Assembly: GCA_023403845.1 (NCBI GenBank)
Contig: JAEYDL010000039.1
Location: 62,001 to 126,000, forward strand
Length of the DNA stretch: 64,000 bases
Origin: Pseudomonadota bacterium
Lineage (GTDB): Bacteria > Desulfobacterota > Desulfovibrionia > Desulfovibrionales > Desulfovibrionaceae
Direction: 5' to 3'
The translations under genes were made by a program, and so were the position numbers. The notes beneath the pieces were generated by a model. It searched no databases and was not told the origin of the DNA. It worked only from the letters and a program-made list of their open reading frames with translations. Shown here one piece after another: positions 14,826-24,775 of the stretch; the first letter of the stretch is position 1; every line of letters starts with the position of its first letter.

Positions 14826-17717
14826 ATGAAAATGTCGAGAGGAGCCATTGGCAATCTTGTCAGCAGATACAGGGCGGTTCTGAAAAAATGCCGTTTGCTG
14901 AACGTGTTCGGCTCACTGCTGCTGGCGGGAGGATGCATCTTCGGCATGGCTCAGGTGGCCGTGGCGGAGGATGTGATACTGGAGCAGAAGAATATCCACT
15001 TTAGGTCAGATAGCACTTCGGCTCCTGATGGATATTCAAAGACATATGACGGAAGCCTGACTATCGATATCACTGCGACAGGAGGAATAGGAAGCGGGAA
15101 AAATTATAACGAAGAAAATTTCCGTTCCAACGAAGGGACAGGGCAATACAACAACAAAGAATACGGAATAGGTGTATTGGTCTGGGACAAAAGTCACCTC
15201 GGCGTAGCAAAAGACTTGGATATTTCTGTAATCCCTGCAAAGTGGGAGGGGGGTAAGACTGAGACAGAAAGGGGAGGAATCGCCATCAAGAACGGTGGGA
15301 CCATGCATGTGGGCGGCGACACTTTCATCTATGTAGAAAACTACAGGCATGCAGCAAGCGATTCCAATCTGGCTCCTGACGAAGACTATGGCATGAATTC
15401 CCAGAAAGGAATTTCCCTTGAGGGGGAAAATTCATCTCTCGTTTTAGATGGGGATCTCGACATCACCATGCTGAACGACAACCGTTCCATGGGTATTTTT
15501 GCCACTGGTAAGTCCGCCTTGACGGTCGGCGGGAACACCTCCGTCATTGTCAGAAATGCGCCTTATTATACCTATGGGATTTCAAACCAGTACAGTGACC
15601 AAAAATATGCATTCAACAACTCTGCAGAAGATGCCGCTCTTAACTTTCAGGGCAATCTCAATATTGAAGTTGAAGGCGGAAACAATGCTGTCGGCATCAA
15701 TCTCAAGGACAGCAACCGTAATGCAGACGGCGAGGATTCCATCACAGTGGACGGGCATCTTTCCATCAACGTTTCCGGGGCACAGGAATACAAAGACAAG
15801 ACCAATCTGCAGAAATTTCCCAATGCCGTCTCAAATTACGGCATATTCCTGAACAACATCGCAAGTTCGACTTTCAATACCGCTGAAATCACAACTGAAT
15901 CCACCGGCGAGCGTGTAGAATCCATCGGCACCTATCTCTATAACAATTCAAATGCCACATTCAAGGGCGACGTCCGCTATCATACGGTCGCCGATGATGC
16001 CGCAACGGAAATTTCGGCGCTGGCTCGCAAGGGAAGCAACCTTGTCTACGAAAAAGGTTTTGCCTCCGAAGGGACAGTGGTGCTGAACGCTCTTGAAGGT
16101 TCCACCATCAGGGTCAACAGTACGGAATCTGTTGATGCGGCAGTGCAAATCACCGGGAATATCGTGGCGGGTAAGACTTCGGCAGTGCAGGTTGTTCCAA
16201 CTGACCTCGAAAACGACAACGACGCCACGGAAAACATCATCTCGGTCAATCTCTTGAATAAGGACTCGCATTTTACCGGCATCAACGAGTTCGGAAATGA
16301 GGGCAGCAAGATTGACCTGACCTTCGCCGACGGTGCGCTCTGGAACATGACGGGAGACTCTCCGGTTTCCACGCTTGCCATGCGGAACGGAGGCATCGTG
16401 GACCTGACCTATAACAACGCCCCGGCCACAACTTCCCGATTCCGCACCCTGACGGCGGACAACCTGACCGGTGAAGGCGGTATTTTCCGGGTCAATACAG
16501 ACATCAAAAACGATAAGACCGACCAAATCATCATCGACAAGGGAACGGGGACGCATCAGATTGAGGTAATGCCCACCGGCACGGGCGCGGATCGCGAAGC
16601 AATGGATTCCTTCATTGTTCAGCAGCATGACGGCGACGCTTCCTTCTCGCTGGCCAACAAGGGCGGCAAGGTGGAGCAAGGACTGTATTTTTATGAACTG
16701 GCGGACCGGACGAGCAGCGACGGACAGGAATGGTATCTGCAACGTGCGTCTTCCGGCATCGCTCCGGAAACGCCCACCGGCAAAGCGGAAGCCTCGCTTT
16801 CCGGTCTGGCCGGGCATTATGCCATGTGGTACGGCCAGCTCACCGACCTGCGCAAGCGTCTGGGTGAAGTGCGCTACGGCACGCAGACCGGCCTGTGGGT
16901 GCGCGGCTTCGCCGACAAGTCCCGTCTCGATGGTCTGGCCGGCTCCAGCTTCACCCAGAACCTGTACGGCGGTTCCATCGGCTACGACACCCTGCTCTCC
17001 GGAAACAGCGACTCCATGTGGATCGTAGGCATGCAGCTGCGCGGCGCACGGGCGGATCAGCACGTCGACAGCCGTTGGGGCGGGCATGGCGACCTGAGCA
17101 GCGTGGGCGGCGGTCTGTACTCCACATGGGTGCATGATGCGGGCTGGTACGTGGACGCCGCAGCCACCATCGACTGGTACGAGCACGAAATCCGCACCAC
17201 CATGCTGGACGGCACCAGAGTGAACGACGACCGCTCCTCCTGCGGACTCGGTGCTTCACTGGAAGTCGGCCGCAAGATCGACTTCGCCTTCAGCAACGAA
17301 GGACGCGATCACTGGTTCGTGGAACCACAGGCGCAGCTTTCCTACTTCTGGGTGAAGGGCGGAGACTTCACGGCCAGCAACGGCATGAAAATCGACCAGA
17401 AGGACATGGATTCCCTGACCGGTCGCGCCGGTTTCGTCCTCGGCAAAAAGTTCGCGCTGGAAGGCGGCGACGGCTCCCGCTACATTCAGCCCTATGTAAA
17501 GGCCGGCGTGAACCATGAGTTTCTGGGCGAGCAGGAAGCCCGACTCAACGGCGTCCGCATGATTTCCGAGCTGGAAGGCACCCGTGGCTACTACGGTGCG
17601 GGCGTGGACTGGCAGGCTACGGACGCTCTTCGCCTCTACATGCAGGCCGAACGGGAAGAAGGCGAACACTTCACCCGCGAATTCAACGTCTCCGCCGGAT
17701 TGAAGTGGAGCTTCTGA
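14826..17717 (+). CDS. Autotransporter (type Va) with C-terminal beta-barrel
   Basis: A 963-residue autotransporter. The N terminus is an extended signal peptide of about 48 residues (MKMSRGAIGNLV... ending AVAE), typical of large autotransporters. Residues about 50-650 are a repetitive beta-helix-like passenger rich in Asn, Gly, Asp and Thr. The barrel begins near residue 660 (LAGHYAMWYGQLTDLRKRLGEVR) and ends in the required aromatic residue (SAGLKWSF). The first part of the passenger is more AT-rich than the barrel, as if the surface part had been exchanged. AAAGGAG precedes the ATG. Likely an adhesin or other surface factor. Confidence 0.92.
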   Translation: MKMSRGAIGNLVSRYRAVLKKCRLLNVFGSLLLAGGCIFGMAQVAVAEDVILEQKNIHFRSDSTSAPDGYSKTYDGSLTIDITATGGIGSGKNYNEENFRSNEGTGQYNNKEYGIGVLVWDKSHLGVAKDLDISVIPAKWEGGKTETERGGIAIKNGGTMHVGGDTFIYVENYRHAASDSNLAPDEDYGMNSQKGISLEGENSSLVLDGDLDITMLNDNRSMGIFATGKSALTVGGNTSVIVRNAPYYTYGISNQYSDQKYAFNNSAEDAALNFQGNLNIEVEGGNNAVGINLKDSNRNADGEDSITVDGHLSINVSGAQEYKDKTNLQKFPNAVSNYGIFLNNIASSTFNTAEITTESTGERVESIGTYLYNNSNATFKGDVRYHTVADDAATEISALARKGSNLVYEKGFASEGTVVLNALEGSTIRVNSTESVDAAVQITGNIVAGKTSAVQVVPTDLENDNDATENIISVNLLNKDSHFTGINEFGNEGSKIDLTFADGALWNMTGDSPVSTLAMRNGGIVDLTYNNAPATTSRFRTLTADNLTGEGGIFRVNTDIKNDKTDQIIIDKGTGTHQIEVMPTGTGADREAMDSFIVQQHDGDASFSLANKGGKVEQGLYFYELADRTSSDGQEWYLQRASSGIAPETPTGKAEASLSGLAGHYAMWYGQLTDLRKRLGEVRYGTQTGLWVRGFADKSRLDGLAGSSFTQNLYGGSIGYDTLLSGNSDSMWIVGMQLRGARADQHVDSRWGGHGDLSSVGGGLYSTWVHDAGWYVDAAATIDWYEHEIRTTMLDGTRVNDDRSSCGLGASLEVGRKIDFAFSNEGRDHWFVEPQAQLSYFWVKGGDFTASNGMKIDQKDMDSLTGRAGFVLGKKFALEGGDGSRYIQPYVKAGVNHEFLGEQEARLNGVRMISELEGTRGYYGAGVDWQATDALRLYMQAEREEGEHFTREFNVSAGLKWSF

Positions 17718-17757
17718 TCTTGCGGCGGAACGGCTGATACCCTGAAGGACCGAAAAC

Positions 17758-17800
17758 TCGAATCACAACCACCCCTTATGAGGGCGGTTGTGATTCGAGT
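17758..17800 (-). terminator. Bidirectional terminator between autotransporter and fabD
   Basis: An 18-bp stem with one mismatch (17758-17775 with 17783-17800, 7-nt loop). On the minus strand it is followed by TTTTCGG, so it serves fabD best; the stem may also stop the autotransporter transcript. Confidence 0.75.
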
Positions 17801-17818
17801 CCGCAACTCGGGAAAAAA

Positions 17819-18766
17819 TCAGGCAAAGGCCTGTGCCGCTTCCAGTGAGGACACGGAAGCGACCGAATACTCTTCACCAGCCGGGATGGCTTCCAGAATG
17901 GGCTTGACCATACGGGACAGCGCCCCCTTGGGGCCCACTTCCACCCAGGAGCGGATACCGTCATGCCACTGGCTGGTCACTGTATCGATCCAGAGCACCG
18001 AAGAAATCATCTGGACTCTGGCCAGTTCGCGCAGGCTTTCCCCATCCGTGACGGCCTTGCCGGTCACATTGCTGTATACCGGGAATTTGGGCTTGTTCCA
18101 GGACATCCGGTCCAGCGCCCCGGCCAGCTCGCGCGCGGCGTGTTCCATAAGCGGGCTGTGAAAAGCGCCGCTCACGGGCAGAGGCATGGCGCGTCCCTTG
18201 CGCTCCTTGACGGCCGGGATGGCTGCTTCGACAGCGGCCTTCGTTCCGCTGATGACGAACTGGGCGGGGGTATTGTGGTTGGCCACGATAAGCAGTTCCC
18301 CGGTAGCCTTCGTCACGCTTTCAACGACTTCCTCAACGGCCTCGCGTCCCAGTTTGAGCACTGCGGCCATCCCCCCCCTGCCGTCGGGGTCGGCTTCCGC
18401 CATCAGACGTCCGCGCAGGGCAACAAGCTCAATGGCCTCCTCGGGAGACAAGACGCCGCTGGCCGCAAGCGCGCTGTACTCGCCGAGGCTGTGCCCGGCG
18501 CAGCAGGCGGGGGCGAGACGCGGAGAAAGAGCCTGCCACAGGGTCAGGTTCACGACCGTAAGCGCAGGCTGAAGATTTCTGGTATCGGCCATGACGGCGG
18601 CGTCATCGCTCTCCCAGTACATGGCCCGAAGCGGCAGGCCGCTGATTTTTTCAGCCTTTTTCCAAAGCTCCATGGCGTCTTTGGACGTTTCGGCGACGTC
18701 GCGCCCCATTCCTGCTTCCTGCGAACCCTGACCGGGGAATAAAATGGCGGTGGCGGTATTGGACAT
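17819..18766 (-). CDS. fabD: ACP S-malonyltransferase
   Basis: A 315-residue enzyme that moves malonyl from CoA to acyl-carrier protein for fatty-acid synthesis. The family signature is complete: LFPGQGSQ at 9-16, nucleophile Ser93 in GHSLGEYSAL, Arg117 in ALRGRLM and His202 in SGAFHSPLM. Length is normal. It is last in a minus-strand group after glpX and a small exported protein and far from any other fab genes in the window, so a stand-alone FabD is most likely; a polyketide role is less so. The ATG at 18766 has GAGG upstream. Confidence 0.93.
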   Translation of the reverse strand: MSNTATAILFPGQGSQEAGMGRDVAETSKDAMELWKKAEKISGLPLRAMYWESDDAAVMADTRNLQPALTVVNLTLWQALSPRLAPACCAGHSLGEYSALAASGVLSPEEAIELVALRGRLMAEADPDGRGGMAAVLKLGREAVEEVVESVTKATGELLIVANHNTPAQFVISGTKAAVEAAIPAVKERKGRAMPLPVSGAFHSPLMEHAARELAGALDRMSWNKPKFPVYSNVTGKAVTDGESLRELARVQMISSVLWIDTVTSQWHDGIRSWVEVGPKGALSRMVKPILEAIPAGEEYSVASVSSLEAAQAFA

Positions 18767-18778
18767 GAAAATTGACCT

Positions 18779-19267
18779 CTACTTTTTTTGAAGTGAGCCG
18801 GGTGCGCCGTTTCCGGCGTCCGCTTCAACGGCACGCAGCAGCGCGGGCAGCCGATCCTGCACAAGATCGAGTTCCTCGGGAGCGACTTCGGGCATGTCGG
18901 CGGGCAGCCTGTCCGTAATCTCCTGTCCCTGCTCGATAATGGCCAGAGCCGCGGCGGCCCGCCCCATCACGCAGAAAAAGCGTTCCGGTTCCCAGCCCAG
19001 CCGGCCGACATGATCCGCAGTCCGCGGCGAGTACAGAAAACCAGGTCTCCCGTCAGGCATGAGAACAGGATGCGCCGTTTCCCCACTGGCGCGCAGCCAG
19101 TCGCGAAACTGCGGCAGATCGTCGATCAGCCGATCAAGCTCCGCAGCCGTAACCCGCGGCTGAGCATACAGATCCGCAGCCCGGGAAGGCAGAACGCCGC
19201 ACACGAGGATAAGGGCCGCACACCCCAGCAGCCGCGCGACCCACGCAAGGTTTCCTGCCCTAGTCAT
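18779..19267 (-). CDS. Unknown exported protein
   Basis: A 162-residue protein with a signal peptide (VARLLGCAALILVCGVLPSRAAD, cleavage near residue 31). The mature part is acidic and helical with no recognised domain. Its ATG overlaps the end of glpX by 8 nt and it ends 12 nt before fabD, so the three are co-transcribed. It may be a periplasmic helper, but nothing in the sequence states its role. Confidence 0.65.
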   Translation of the reverse strand: MTRAGNLAWVARLLGCAALILVCGVLPSRAADLYAQPRVTAAELDRLIDDLPQFRDWLRASGETAHPVLMPDGRPGFLYSPRTADHVGRLGWEPERFFCVMGRAAAALAIIEQGQEITDRLPADMPEVAPEELDLVQDRLPALLRAVEADAGNGAPGSLQKK

Positions 19268-20252
19268 ACTTGATGGAGCTGATCTGCATCAGCTTGTTCC
19301 AGTTGTGGTAGGATTCCAGATATCGCTTGGTGCCGGTCTTGCTCCGGATTATCATGGAGTGAGTGACGGCTCCCCGCCCTGAAAACTTCACTCCGCCGAG
19401 AAAGGTGCCTCCGGAAATGCCCGTAGCGGCGAACAGAACGTCGTCCCCGTGCACCAGCATATCCGCATCAAGAACCTGATTCAGGTCGATGCCCGCAGCC
19501 TCGATGGCCGCCCGTTCCTTTTCCGACTGCGGATCAAGCCGGGCCAGCATGGCCCCTCCCGCACCCTTGATGGCGCAGGCCGCCAGCACGCCTTCAGGCG
19601 TACCGCCGGTTCCCATCATCACGTCGACCTCGGACCGTTCGTCCACAGCCATGAGCGCGCCGGCCACATCGCCGTCCGTGTGCAGCTGAATCCGAGCGCC
19701 CACGGCGCGAATTTCCTGAATCAGCTTCTGATGGCGCAGCTTGTCCAGCACAAACACGACAAGGTCGTTGGTATCCTTGCCCAGAGCCTTGGCGATCAGC
19801 TTCAGATTCACATGCACGGGAGCGTCAAGGTCAATGACGTCGCGGGCTTCCTGACCAACCACCAGTTTCTGCATATAGAAGCTGGGTCCGGGGTTGTACA
19901 TGCTCCCGGCAGGAGCGGCTCCCACCACGGCGATGGCATTGGGCCTTCCGTAAGCCAGCAGGTTCGTTCCCTCGACCGGATCGACCGCGATATCCAGAGC
20001 CGGGCCGGACCCCATGCCGATGACTTCCCCGTTGTACAGCATGGGGGCTTCGTCCTTTTCCCCTTCTCCGATGATGACCTTGCCGTCGATGGGCAGGGAA
20101 TTGAAGGAAAGGCGCATGGCGTCCACCGCCGCGCCATCCCCGGCATTCTTGTCCCCGCGTCCCAGCCAGCGGGCGGATGCCAGAGCGGCGGCCTCGGTTA
20201 CGCGAACAAGGTCGAAAGCCAGATTGCGCTCCGGAGCTTCCATTAGAGACAT
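19260..20252 (-). CDS. glpX: Class II fructose-1,6-bisphosphatase
   Basis: A 330-residue GlpX-type phosphatase for gluconeogenesis. Visible signatures are WLGRGDKNAGDGAAVDAMR (29-47), the metal-binding GEGEKDEAPML (62-72) and DIAVDPVEGTN (87-97), with TDGDVAGAL and GTGGTPEGVLAACA later. The start at 20252 (MSLMEAPERN) has GGGAGAA upstream; an earlier in-frame extension is not like the family. It leads the glpX-unknown-fabD group and is divergent from hrpB. Confidence 0.94.
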   Translation of the reverse strand: MSLMEAPERNLAFDLVRVTEAAALASARWLGRGDKNAGDGAAVDAMRLSFNSLPIDGKVIIGEGEKDEAPMLYNGEVIGMGSGPALDIAVDPVEGTNLLAYGRPNAIAVVGAAPAGSMYNPGPSFYMQKLVVGQEARDVIDLDAPVHVNLKLIAKALGKDTNDLVVFVLDKLRHQKLIQEIRAVGARIQLHTDGDVAGALMAVDERSEVDVMMGTGGTPEGVLAACAIKGAGGAMLARLDPQSEKERAAIEAAGIDLNQVLDADMLVHGDDVLFAATGISGGTFLGGVKFSGRGAVTHSMIIRSKTGTKRYLESYHNWNKLMQISSIKYD

Positions 20253-20398
20253 GGCAGATTCTCCCAGAAATGATGTTATGTTGAAGGGGAAGCATAGCGC
20301 AGGCAAAGGCCGGCTTCAAGCGAAAGCTGGGCGGCTTTCCCTGCTGCGGGCCTCCCTGCGATCTTTTCCGCGGCAGTCTTCCGTGCTACACAACCGCC

Positions 20399-22963
20399 AT
20401 GACAGACTCCACGCCCGCCGCTTCGCCTGCCGCATCAAGACGGTTTTCCCCCGCGATGCCCCCTCTGCCCATCGACGTTCTTTTGCCCGATATCAGGTCG
20501 GCTCTGGCGCGACATACCCGCTGCATACTGGAAGCGCCCCCCGGAGCGGGCAAAACGACCCGTGTCCCTCCGGCCCTGCTCGACGCGGACTGGCTGAACG
20601 GGAAAAAAATTCTTGTGCTTGAACCGCGCCGGATAGCCGCCCGAAACGCGGCCCGTCAGATGGCCCGTCTGTTCGGAGAAGAACCGGGCCGGACCGTGGG
20701 ATACCGGGTACGGCTGGAAAGCCGGGTATCGGACGTCACGCGCATCGAGGTCGTCACCGAAGGCGTTCTGACGCGTCTGCTGCAGGATGACCCGGAACTC
20801 TCCGGCGTAGGGTGCATCCTGTTCGACGAATTTCACGAACGCAATCTGCAGGGCGATCTTGGGCTGGCGCTGGCGCTCGACTGTCAGGAAGGCCTGCGTG
20901 AGGAACTGCGCCTGCTCGTCATGTCGGCCACGCTGAATCCGGGACCGCTGCAGCGCCTGCTCGGCTCCGACGTTCCCGTATTGTGCAGCGAGGGCCGGAG
21001 CTGGCCTGTGGAAACCCGCTATCTTCCCCCTGCGCCGGGACAGCGCGTCGAGGAGCACACGGCGGTCGTGGTCCGGCAGGCGCTGGCCGAACATGCGGGG
21101 AGCCTGCTCGTCTTTCTTCCCGGCACGGGCGAAATCCGCAGAACCGCCGAACGGCTGGACGGCCTCGGAACGGACACGGAGGTCCGGCCGCTTTACGGCG
21201 ACCTGTCCCCCCGGGAACAGGACGCGGCCATAGCTCCTCCGCCACCCGGCATCCGCAAAGTGGTTCTGGCTACGGCAATTGCGGAGTCGAGCCTGACGAT
21301 CGAGGGCGTTTCCATCGTTATTGACGCGGGTCTGTCCCGTTCCGTGCGCTTTGATCCGGGAACGGGACTGTCCCGGCTGGTGACCCGGCGCGTCTCTCTG
21401 GCCGGAGCGGACCAGCGCCGGGGACGTGCGGGACGCACAGGCCCCGGAGTCTGTTACCGTCTGTGGCATCCGGGCGAGGAGGCAGGCATGCAGCCCCAGC
21501 CGCGTCCGGAAATTCTGGAAGCCGACATGGCCCCCCTCTGTCTGGAACTCGCCGCCTGGGGCGTGGCGTCCCCAGCTTCGCTGCGCTGGCTGGACGAGCC
21601 TCCAGCCGAAGCCGTGCGGCAGGGAACCGAACTGCTCCACAGGCTCGACGCGCTGGACCGGCAGGGCCGCATCACCCCTCTGGGCCGGGCGATGGTTCGT
21701 CTGCCCCTGCATCCCCGCCTCGCGCACATGGTCATCCGGGCCGCGCGCATGGGACTTGGACGCCCCTCATGTCTGCTGGCGGCTCTTGCCGGAGAACGCG
21801 ATCCTCTGCGTCGGGACGACGTCGACGCGCGGCTGCGCCTTGCGGCGCTGGCCGAACACCGGGAACAGGGCGCACTGCGCCGTCTGCGCGATTCGGCCCG
21901 TCAGATTGCCCGGCTTGCCGGCATCCCCATGCATACCCCCCCCATTCCGGGATCTTCCGTTCCCGAAGAGGATCAGGCGGGCGTGCTGCTGGCTCTGGCC
22001 TATCCCGACCGGATTGCCCAGATGCGCGCGCCGGGCAGCTTTCGTCTGGCCGGCGGACGAGGCGCCTTCCTGCCAGCGGAAGATCCTCTCGCCGCGACAT
22101 CTCTGCTCGCGATCGGTGAACTCGGGGGCGAAAGCGGCAATGCCCGTATCCGGCAGGCCGCCCCGTTGCGGCGGGAACTGCTTGAGGAGCTGTACGCCGA
22201 CGCGATCGAAACCGTTCGGGACGTCCGGTGGAACGCAAGGGAAGAAATTGTCGTCGCCCGGTCCCGCCGCCGCTTCGGGGCACTGGTGCTTGAGGAAAGG
22301 CCGCTGGACCCGGCGACCGAACAGGGCGTCGCGGAAGCCATGCTCGAAGGCGTCCGCAGTCTTGGACTCGATGCCCTCCCGTGGACCGAGTCCCTGATCC
22401 GGCTGCGGCAAAGGACGGCCTTCATGCGCGCTCTGGACGGCGAAGAATGGCCCGATCTCTCTGATGCCGCACTGCTGAAAGAACTTGAAAACTGGCTGGG
22501 CCCCTTTCTCGCCGGAATCACGCGCCGGTCCCAGCTCAGACAGATTGCTCTCGAAGATGCCGTGTCCCTTCTCCTGCCCCACGTCCTGCGGCGCAGACTG
22601 GACCGGGAAGCGCCGGACACGCTGACCGTCCCTTCCGGCTCCGCCGTCCGGCTGAGCTACTCGGAAGCGGTCTCCGGGGGAATGGCGACGGGGCCGACGC
22701 TGGCCGTAAAACTGCAGGAACTCTTCGGCATGACCAGAACGCCGACAGTCGCGTCCGGTCGGGTTCCGGTTCTGATCCATCTGCTGTCCCCGGCGGGGCG
22801 TCCTCTTCAGATTACGCGGGATATCGAGGGATTCTGGAAAAACGGCTATCCCGCCGTCCGCGCCGAAATGCGCGGCCGTTACCCGAAACATCCGTGGCCG
22901 GACGATCCCCTGAGCGCTCAGCCTACCCGACACACGAAAAGGCAGACGGATCGACGTTCCTGA
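20399..22963 (+). CDS. hrpB: ATP-dependent helicase HrpB
   Basis: An 854-residue DEAH-type helicase. Motif I is EAPPGAGKTT (45-54), motif II DEFHER (about 143-148), motif III SATL, and motif VI is in RRGRAGRTGPGVCYRLW. The C-terminal half carries the helicase-associated and HrpB-specific domains, ending FWKNGYPAVRAEMRGRYPKHPWPDDP, which is diagnostic for the family. Its substrate in the cell is unknown. No good ribosome site precedes 20399; the ATG at 20456 is an alternative. It stands alone between glpX and argS. Confidence 0.93.
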   Translation: MTDSTPAASPAASRRFSPAMPPLPIDVLLPDIRSALARHTRCILEAPPGAGKTTRVPPALLDADWLNGKKILVLEPRRIAARNAARQMARLFGEEPGRTVGYRVRLESRVSDVTRIEVVTEGVLTRLLQDDPELSGVGCILFDEFHERNLQGDLGLALALDCQEGLREELRLLVMSATLNPGPLQRLLGSDVPVLCSEGRSWPVETRYLPPAPGQRVEEHTAVVVRQALAEHAGSLLVFLPGTGEIRRTAERLDGLGTDTEVRPLYGDLSPREQDAAIAPPPPGIRKVVLATAIAESSLTIEGVSIVIDAGLSRSVRFDPGTGLSRLVTRRVSLAGADQRRGRAGRTGPGVCYRLWHPGEEAGMQPQPRPEILEADMAPLCLELAAWGVASPASLRWLDEPPAEAVRQGTELLHRLDALDRQGRITPLGRAMVRLPLHPRLAHMVIRAARMGLGRPSCLLAALAGERDPLRRDDVDARLRLAALAEHREQGALRRLRDSARQIARLAGIPMHTPPIPGSSVPEEDQAGVLLALAYPDRIAQMRAPGSFRLAGGRGAFLPAEDPLAATSLLAIGELGGESGNARIRQAAPLRRELLEELYADAIETVRDVRWNAREEIVVARSRRRFGALVLEERPLDPATEQGVAEAMLEGVRSLGLDALPWTESLIRLRQRTAFMRALDGEEWPDLSDAALLKELENWLGPFLAGITRRSQLRQIALEDAVSLLLPHVLRRRLDREAPDTLTVPSGSAVRLSYSEAVSGGMATGPTLAVKLQELFGMTRTPTVASGRVPVLIHLLSPAGRPLQITRDIEGFWKNGYPAVRAEMRGRYPKHPWPDDPLSAQPTRHTKRQTDRRS

Positions 22964-23096
22964 AAGATGTTCTTCCATTCCGGACGCCCCCCGTCCTCCC
23001 GACCGGGCCTGCAGCGTCTTGACTTTACTTTTGCCCCCGTTGCGGTAAAAGAGTTCTTTATCAATTTCATCTTCAACCTGTTTCCGAGGACATTCC

Positions 23097-24752
23097 ATGC
23101 GCGCCGAGCAGCATCTAGAGGCTTCCTTCAGAGCCGTCCTGAACGATATGCAGCTTTCCTGGCCGGAAAAGGCCGTCATTGAGCCTTCAAAGGATCCCAA
23201 ACACGGCGATCTCGCCTCAAATCTGGCTCTCGTGCTCGCCAGAGAGGCCAGGATGCCTCCCCGTGAACTGGCATCCCGCATGGCCGAAAAACTGCGTGAA
23301 ATCGATTCATCCCTCGAGTCCGTGGAGGTCGCGGGACCCGGTTTTCTGAACGTGACGTTCAGCCCCTCCTTCTGGCGCGAAACAGTGCTCCGCGTGGACG
23401 AGGCGGGAGAACGGTTCGGTTCGACGATCATGGGCCGCGGACGCAAGATTCAGGTCGAATACGTTTCGGCCAACCCCACGGGGCCGCTGCACATCGGACA
23501 TGGCCGCGGCGCAGCCGTGGGCGACAGTCTCGCCCGCGTGCTCCGCTTCGCGGGATATGACGTCACCACCGAATACTATATCAACGACGCAGGTCGTCAG
23601 ATGCGTCTGCTCGGCCTGTCCATCTGGCTGCGGGCCAAGGAGCTTGCGGGTCTGCCCGTCGTCTGGCCGGATGATTATTATCGCGGAAGCTATATCATTG
23701 CCATCGCGCGCGAAATGATGGACAAGGATCCCAGCCTGACCACGCTTTCCGACGCCGAAGGGCAGGAGAAGTGCTTCGCTTACGGCATGAACTCCATCCT
23801 TGCCGGCATCAAAAAGGATCTTGAAGACTTCCGCGTGGAGCATCAGGTCTGGTTCTCCGAACGCTCTCTTGTGGAGCGCGGGGCTGTGGAAGAAACGTTC
23901 GCCCGGCTCAAGGACGCAGGCCTCTCCTTCGAGAAGGACGGCGCTCTGTGGTTCAGAACCACGGACTTCGGCGACGACAAGGACCGTGTATTGCGCAAGT
24001 CCGACGGCTCGCTGACCTATTTCGCTTCGGACATCGCCTACCATGACGATAAATACCGTCGGGGCTTCGACAAGGTCGTGGACGTCTGGGGAGCGGATCA
24101 CCACGGCTATATCCCCCGCATGCGCGCCGCCGTTCAGGCGCTTGGGCGCAAGCCGGAAGACATCGAGGTCGTGCTCATTCAGCTGGTCAACCTGCTGGCT
24201 AACGGAGAGCAGATCGCCATGTCCACCCGGGCCGGAAAATTTGAAACGCTGGCCGATGTGGTCAAGGAAGTCGGCGTGGACGCCGCCCGGTTCATGTTCC
24301 TCTCCCGCAAGAGTGACAGCCATCTGGACTTCGACCTCGAACTGGTCAAGCAGCGTTCCATGGACAACCCCGTGTATTACGTCCAGTACGCCCACGCCCG
24401 CGTCCGTTCGGTGCTGCGCAAGGCTTCCGAAATGGGTATGCAGCTGCCGGAAAAATGCGGCCCTGCCGAACTCGCCGGACTTGTCGCGCCGGAGGACATG
24501 GCTCTGCTCCGCGCTCTCGATCGCTTCGAGGATGTGGCCCAGAGCGCGGCCCGAAACCTCGCCGTGCACCACGTCAGCACCTACCTCATGGAAGTGGCGG
24601 GCATGCTGCACAGCTATTACGCCAATCATCCCGTGCTTCAGGCGGGAGACGCGATCACCGTCCGGTCGCGGCTGGCCCTGCTCCGCGCCGTCTCCCGGGT
24701 CATCGCCAACGGACTGTCCCTGCTCGGGGTCAGCGCGCCGGAAAGCATGTAA
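23097..24752 (+). CDS. argS: Arginyl-tRNA synthetase
   Basis: A 551-residue class I synthetase that charges tRNA-Arg. The HIGH motif appears in LHIGHGRGAAVGDSLAR at about residue 131, the KMSK position is replaced by MSTRAGKF at about 374 as is common in ArgS, and the C-terminal anticodon-binding domain (DNPVYYVQYAHARVRSVLRKA) is complete. It begins with the ArgS-specific Add1 domain. The ATG at 23097 follows GAGGACATTCC. A hairpin terminator lies between it and the SPOR protein gene. Confidence 0.96.
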   Translation: MRAEQHLEASFRAVLNDMQLSWPEKAVIEPSKDPKHGDLASNLALVLAREARMPPRELASRMAEKLREIDSSLESVEVAGPGFLNVTFSPSFWRETVLRVDEAGERFGSTIMGRGRKIQVEYVSANPTGPLHIGHGRGAAVGDSLARVLRFAGYDVTTEYYINDAGRQMRLLGLSIWLRAKELAGLPVVWPDDYYRGSYIIAIAREMMDKDPSLTTLSDAEGQEKCFAYGMNSILAGIKKDLEDFRVEHQVWFSERSLVERGAVEETFARLKDAGLSFEKDGALWFRTTDFGDDKDRVLRKSDGSLTYFASDIAYHDDKYRRGFDKVVDVWGADHHGYIPRMRAAVQALGRKPEDIEVVLIQLVNLLANGEQIAMSTRAGKFETLADVVKEVGVDAARFMFLSRKSDSHLDFDLELVKQRSMDNPVYYVQYAHARVRSVLRKASEMGMQLPEKCGPAELAGLVAPEDMALLRALDRFEDVAQSAARNLAVHHVSTYLMEVAGMLHSYYANHPVLQAGDAITVRSRLALLRAVSRVIANGLSLLGVSAPESM

Positions 24753-24775
24753 CCTTCTTCAACACCGTGTTTTGG

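Noticed and set aside
15948..17186. 412-codon minus-strand open frame in the autotransporter
   Set aside because: Shadow of the autotransporter reading frame; no start signal or domain.
22967..23182. 71-codon open frame overlapping the argS start
   Set aside because: It runs across the argS leader and start in another frame, with no ribosome site.
21767..23446. 559-codon minus-strand open frame
   Set aside because: It lies opposite hrpB and the start of argS, both firmly identified; the translation has no recognisable domain.
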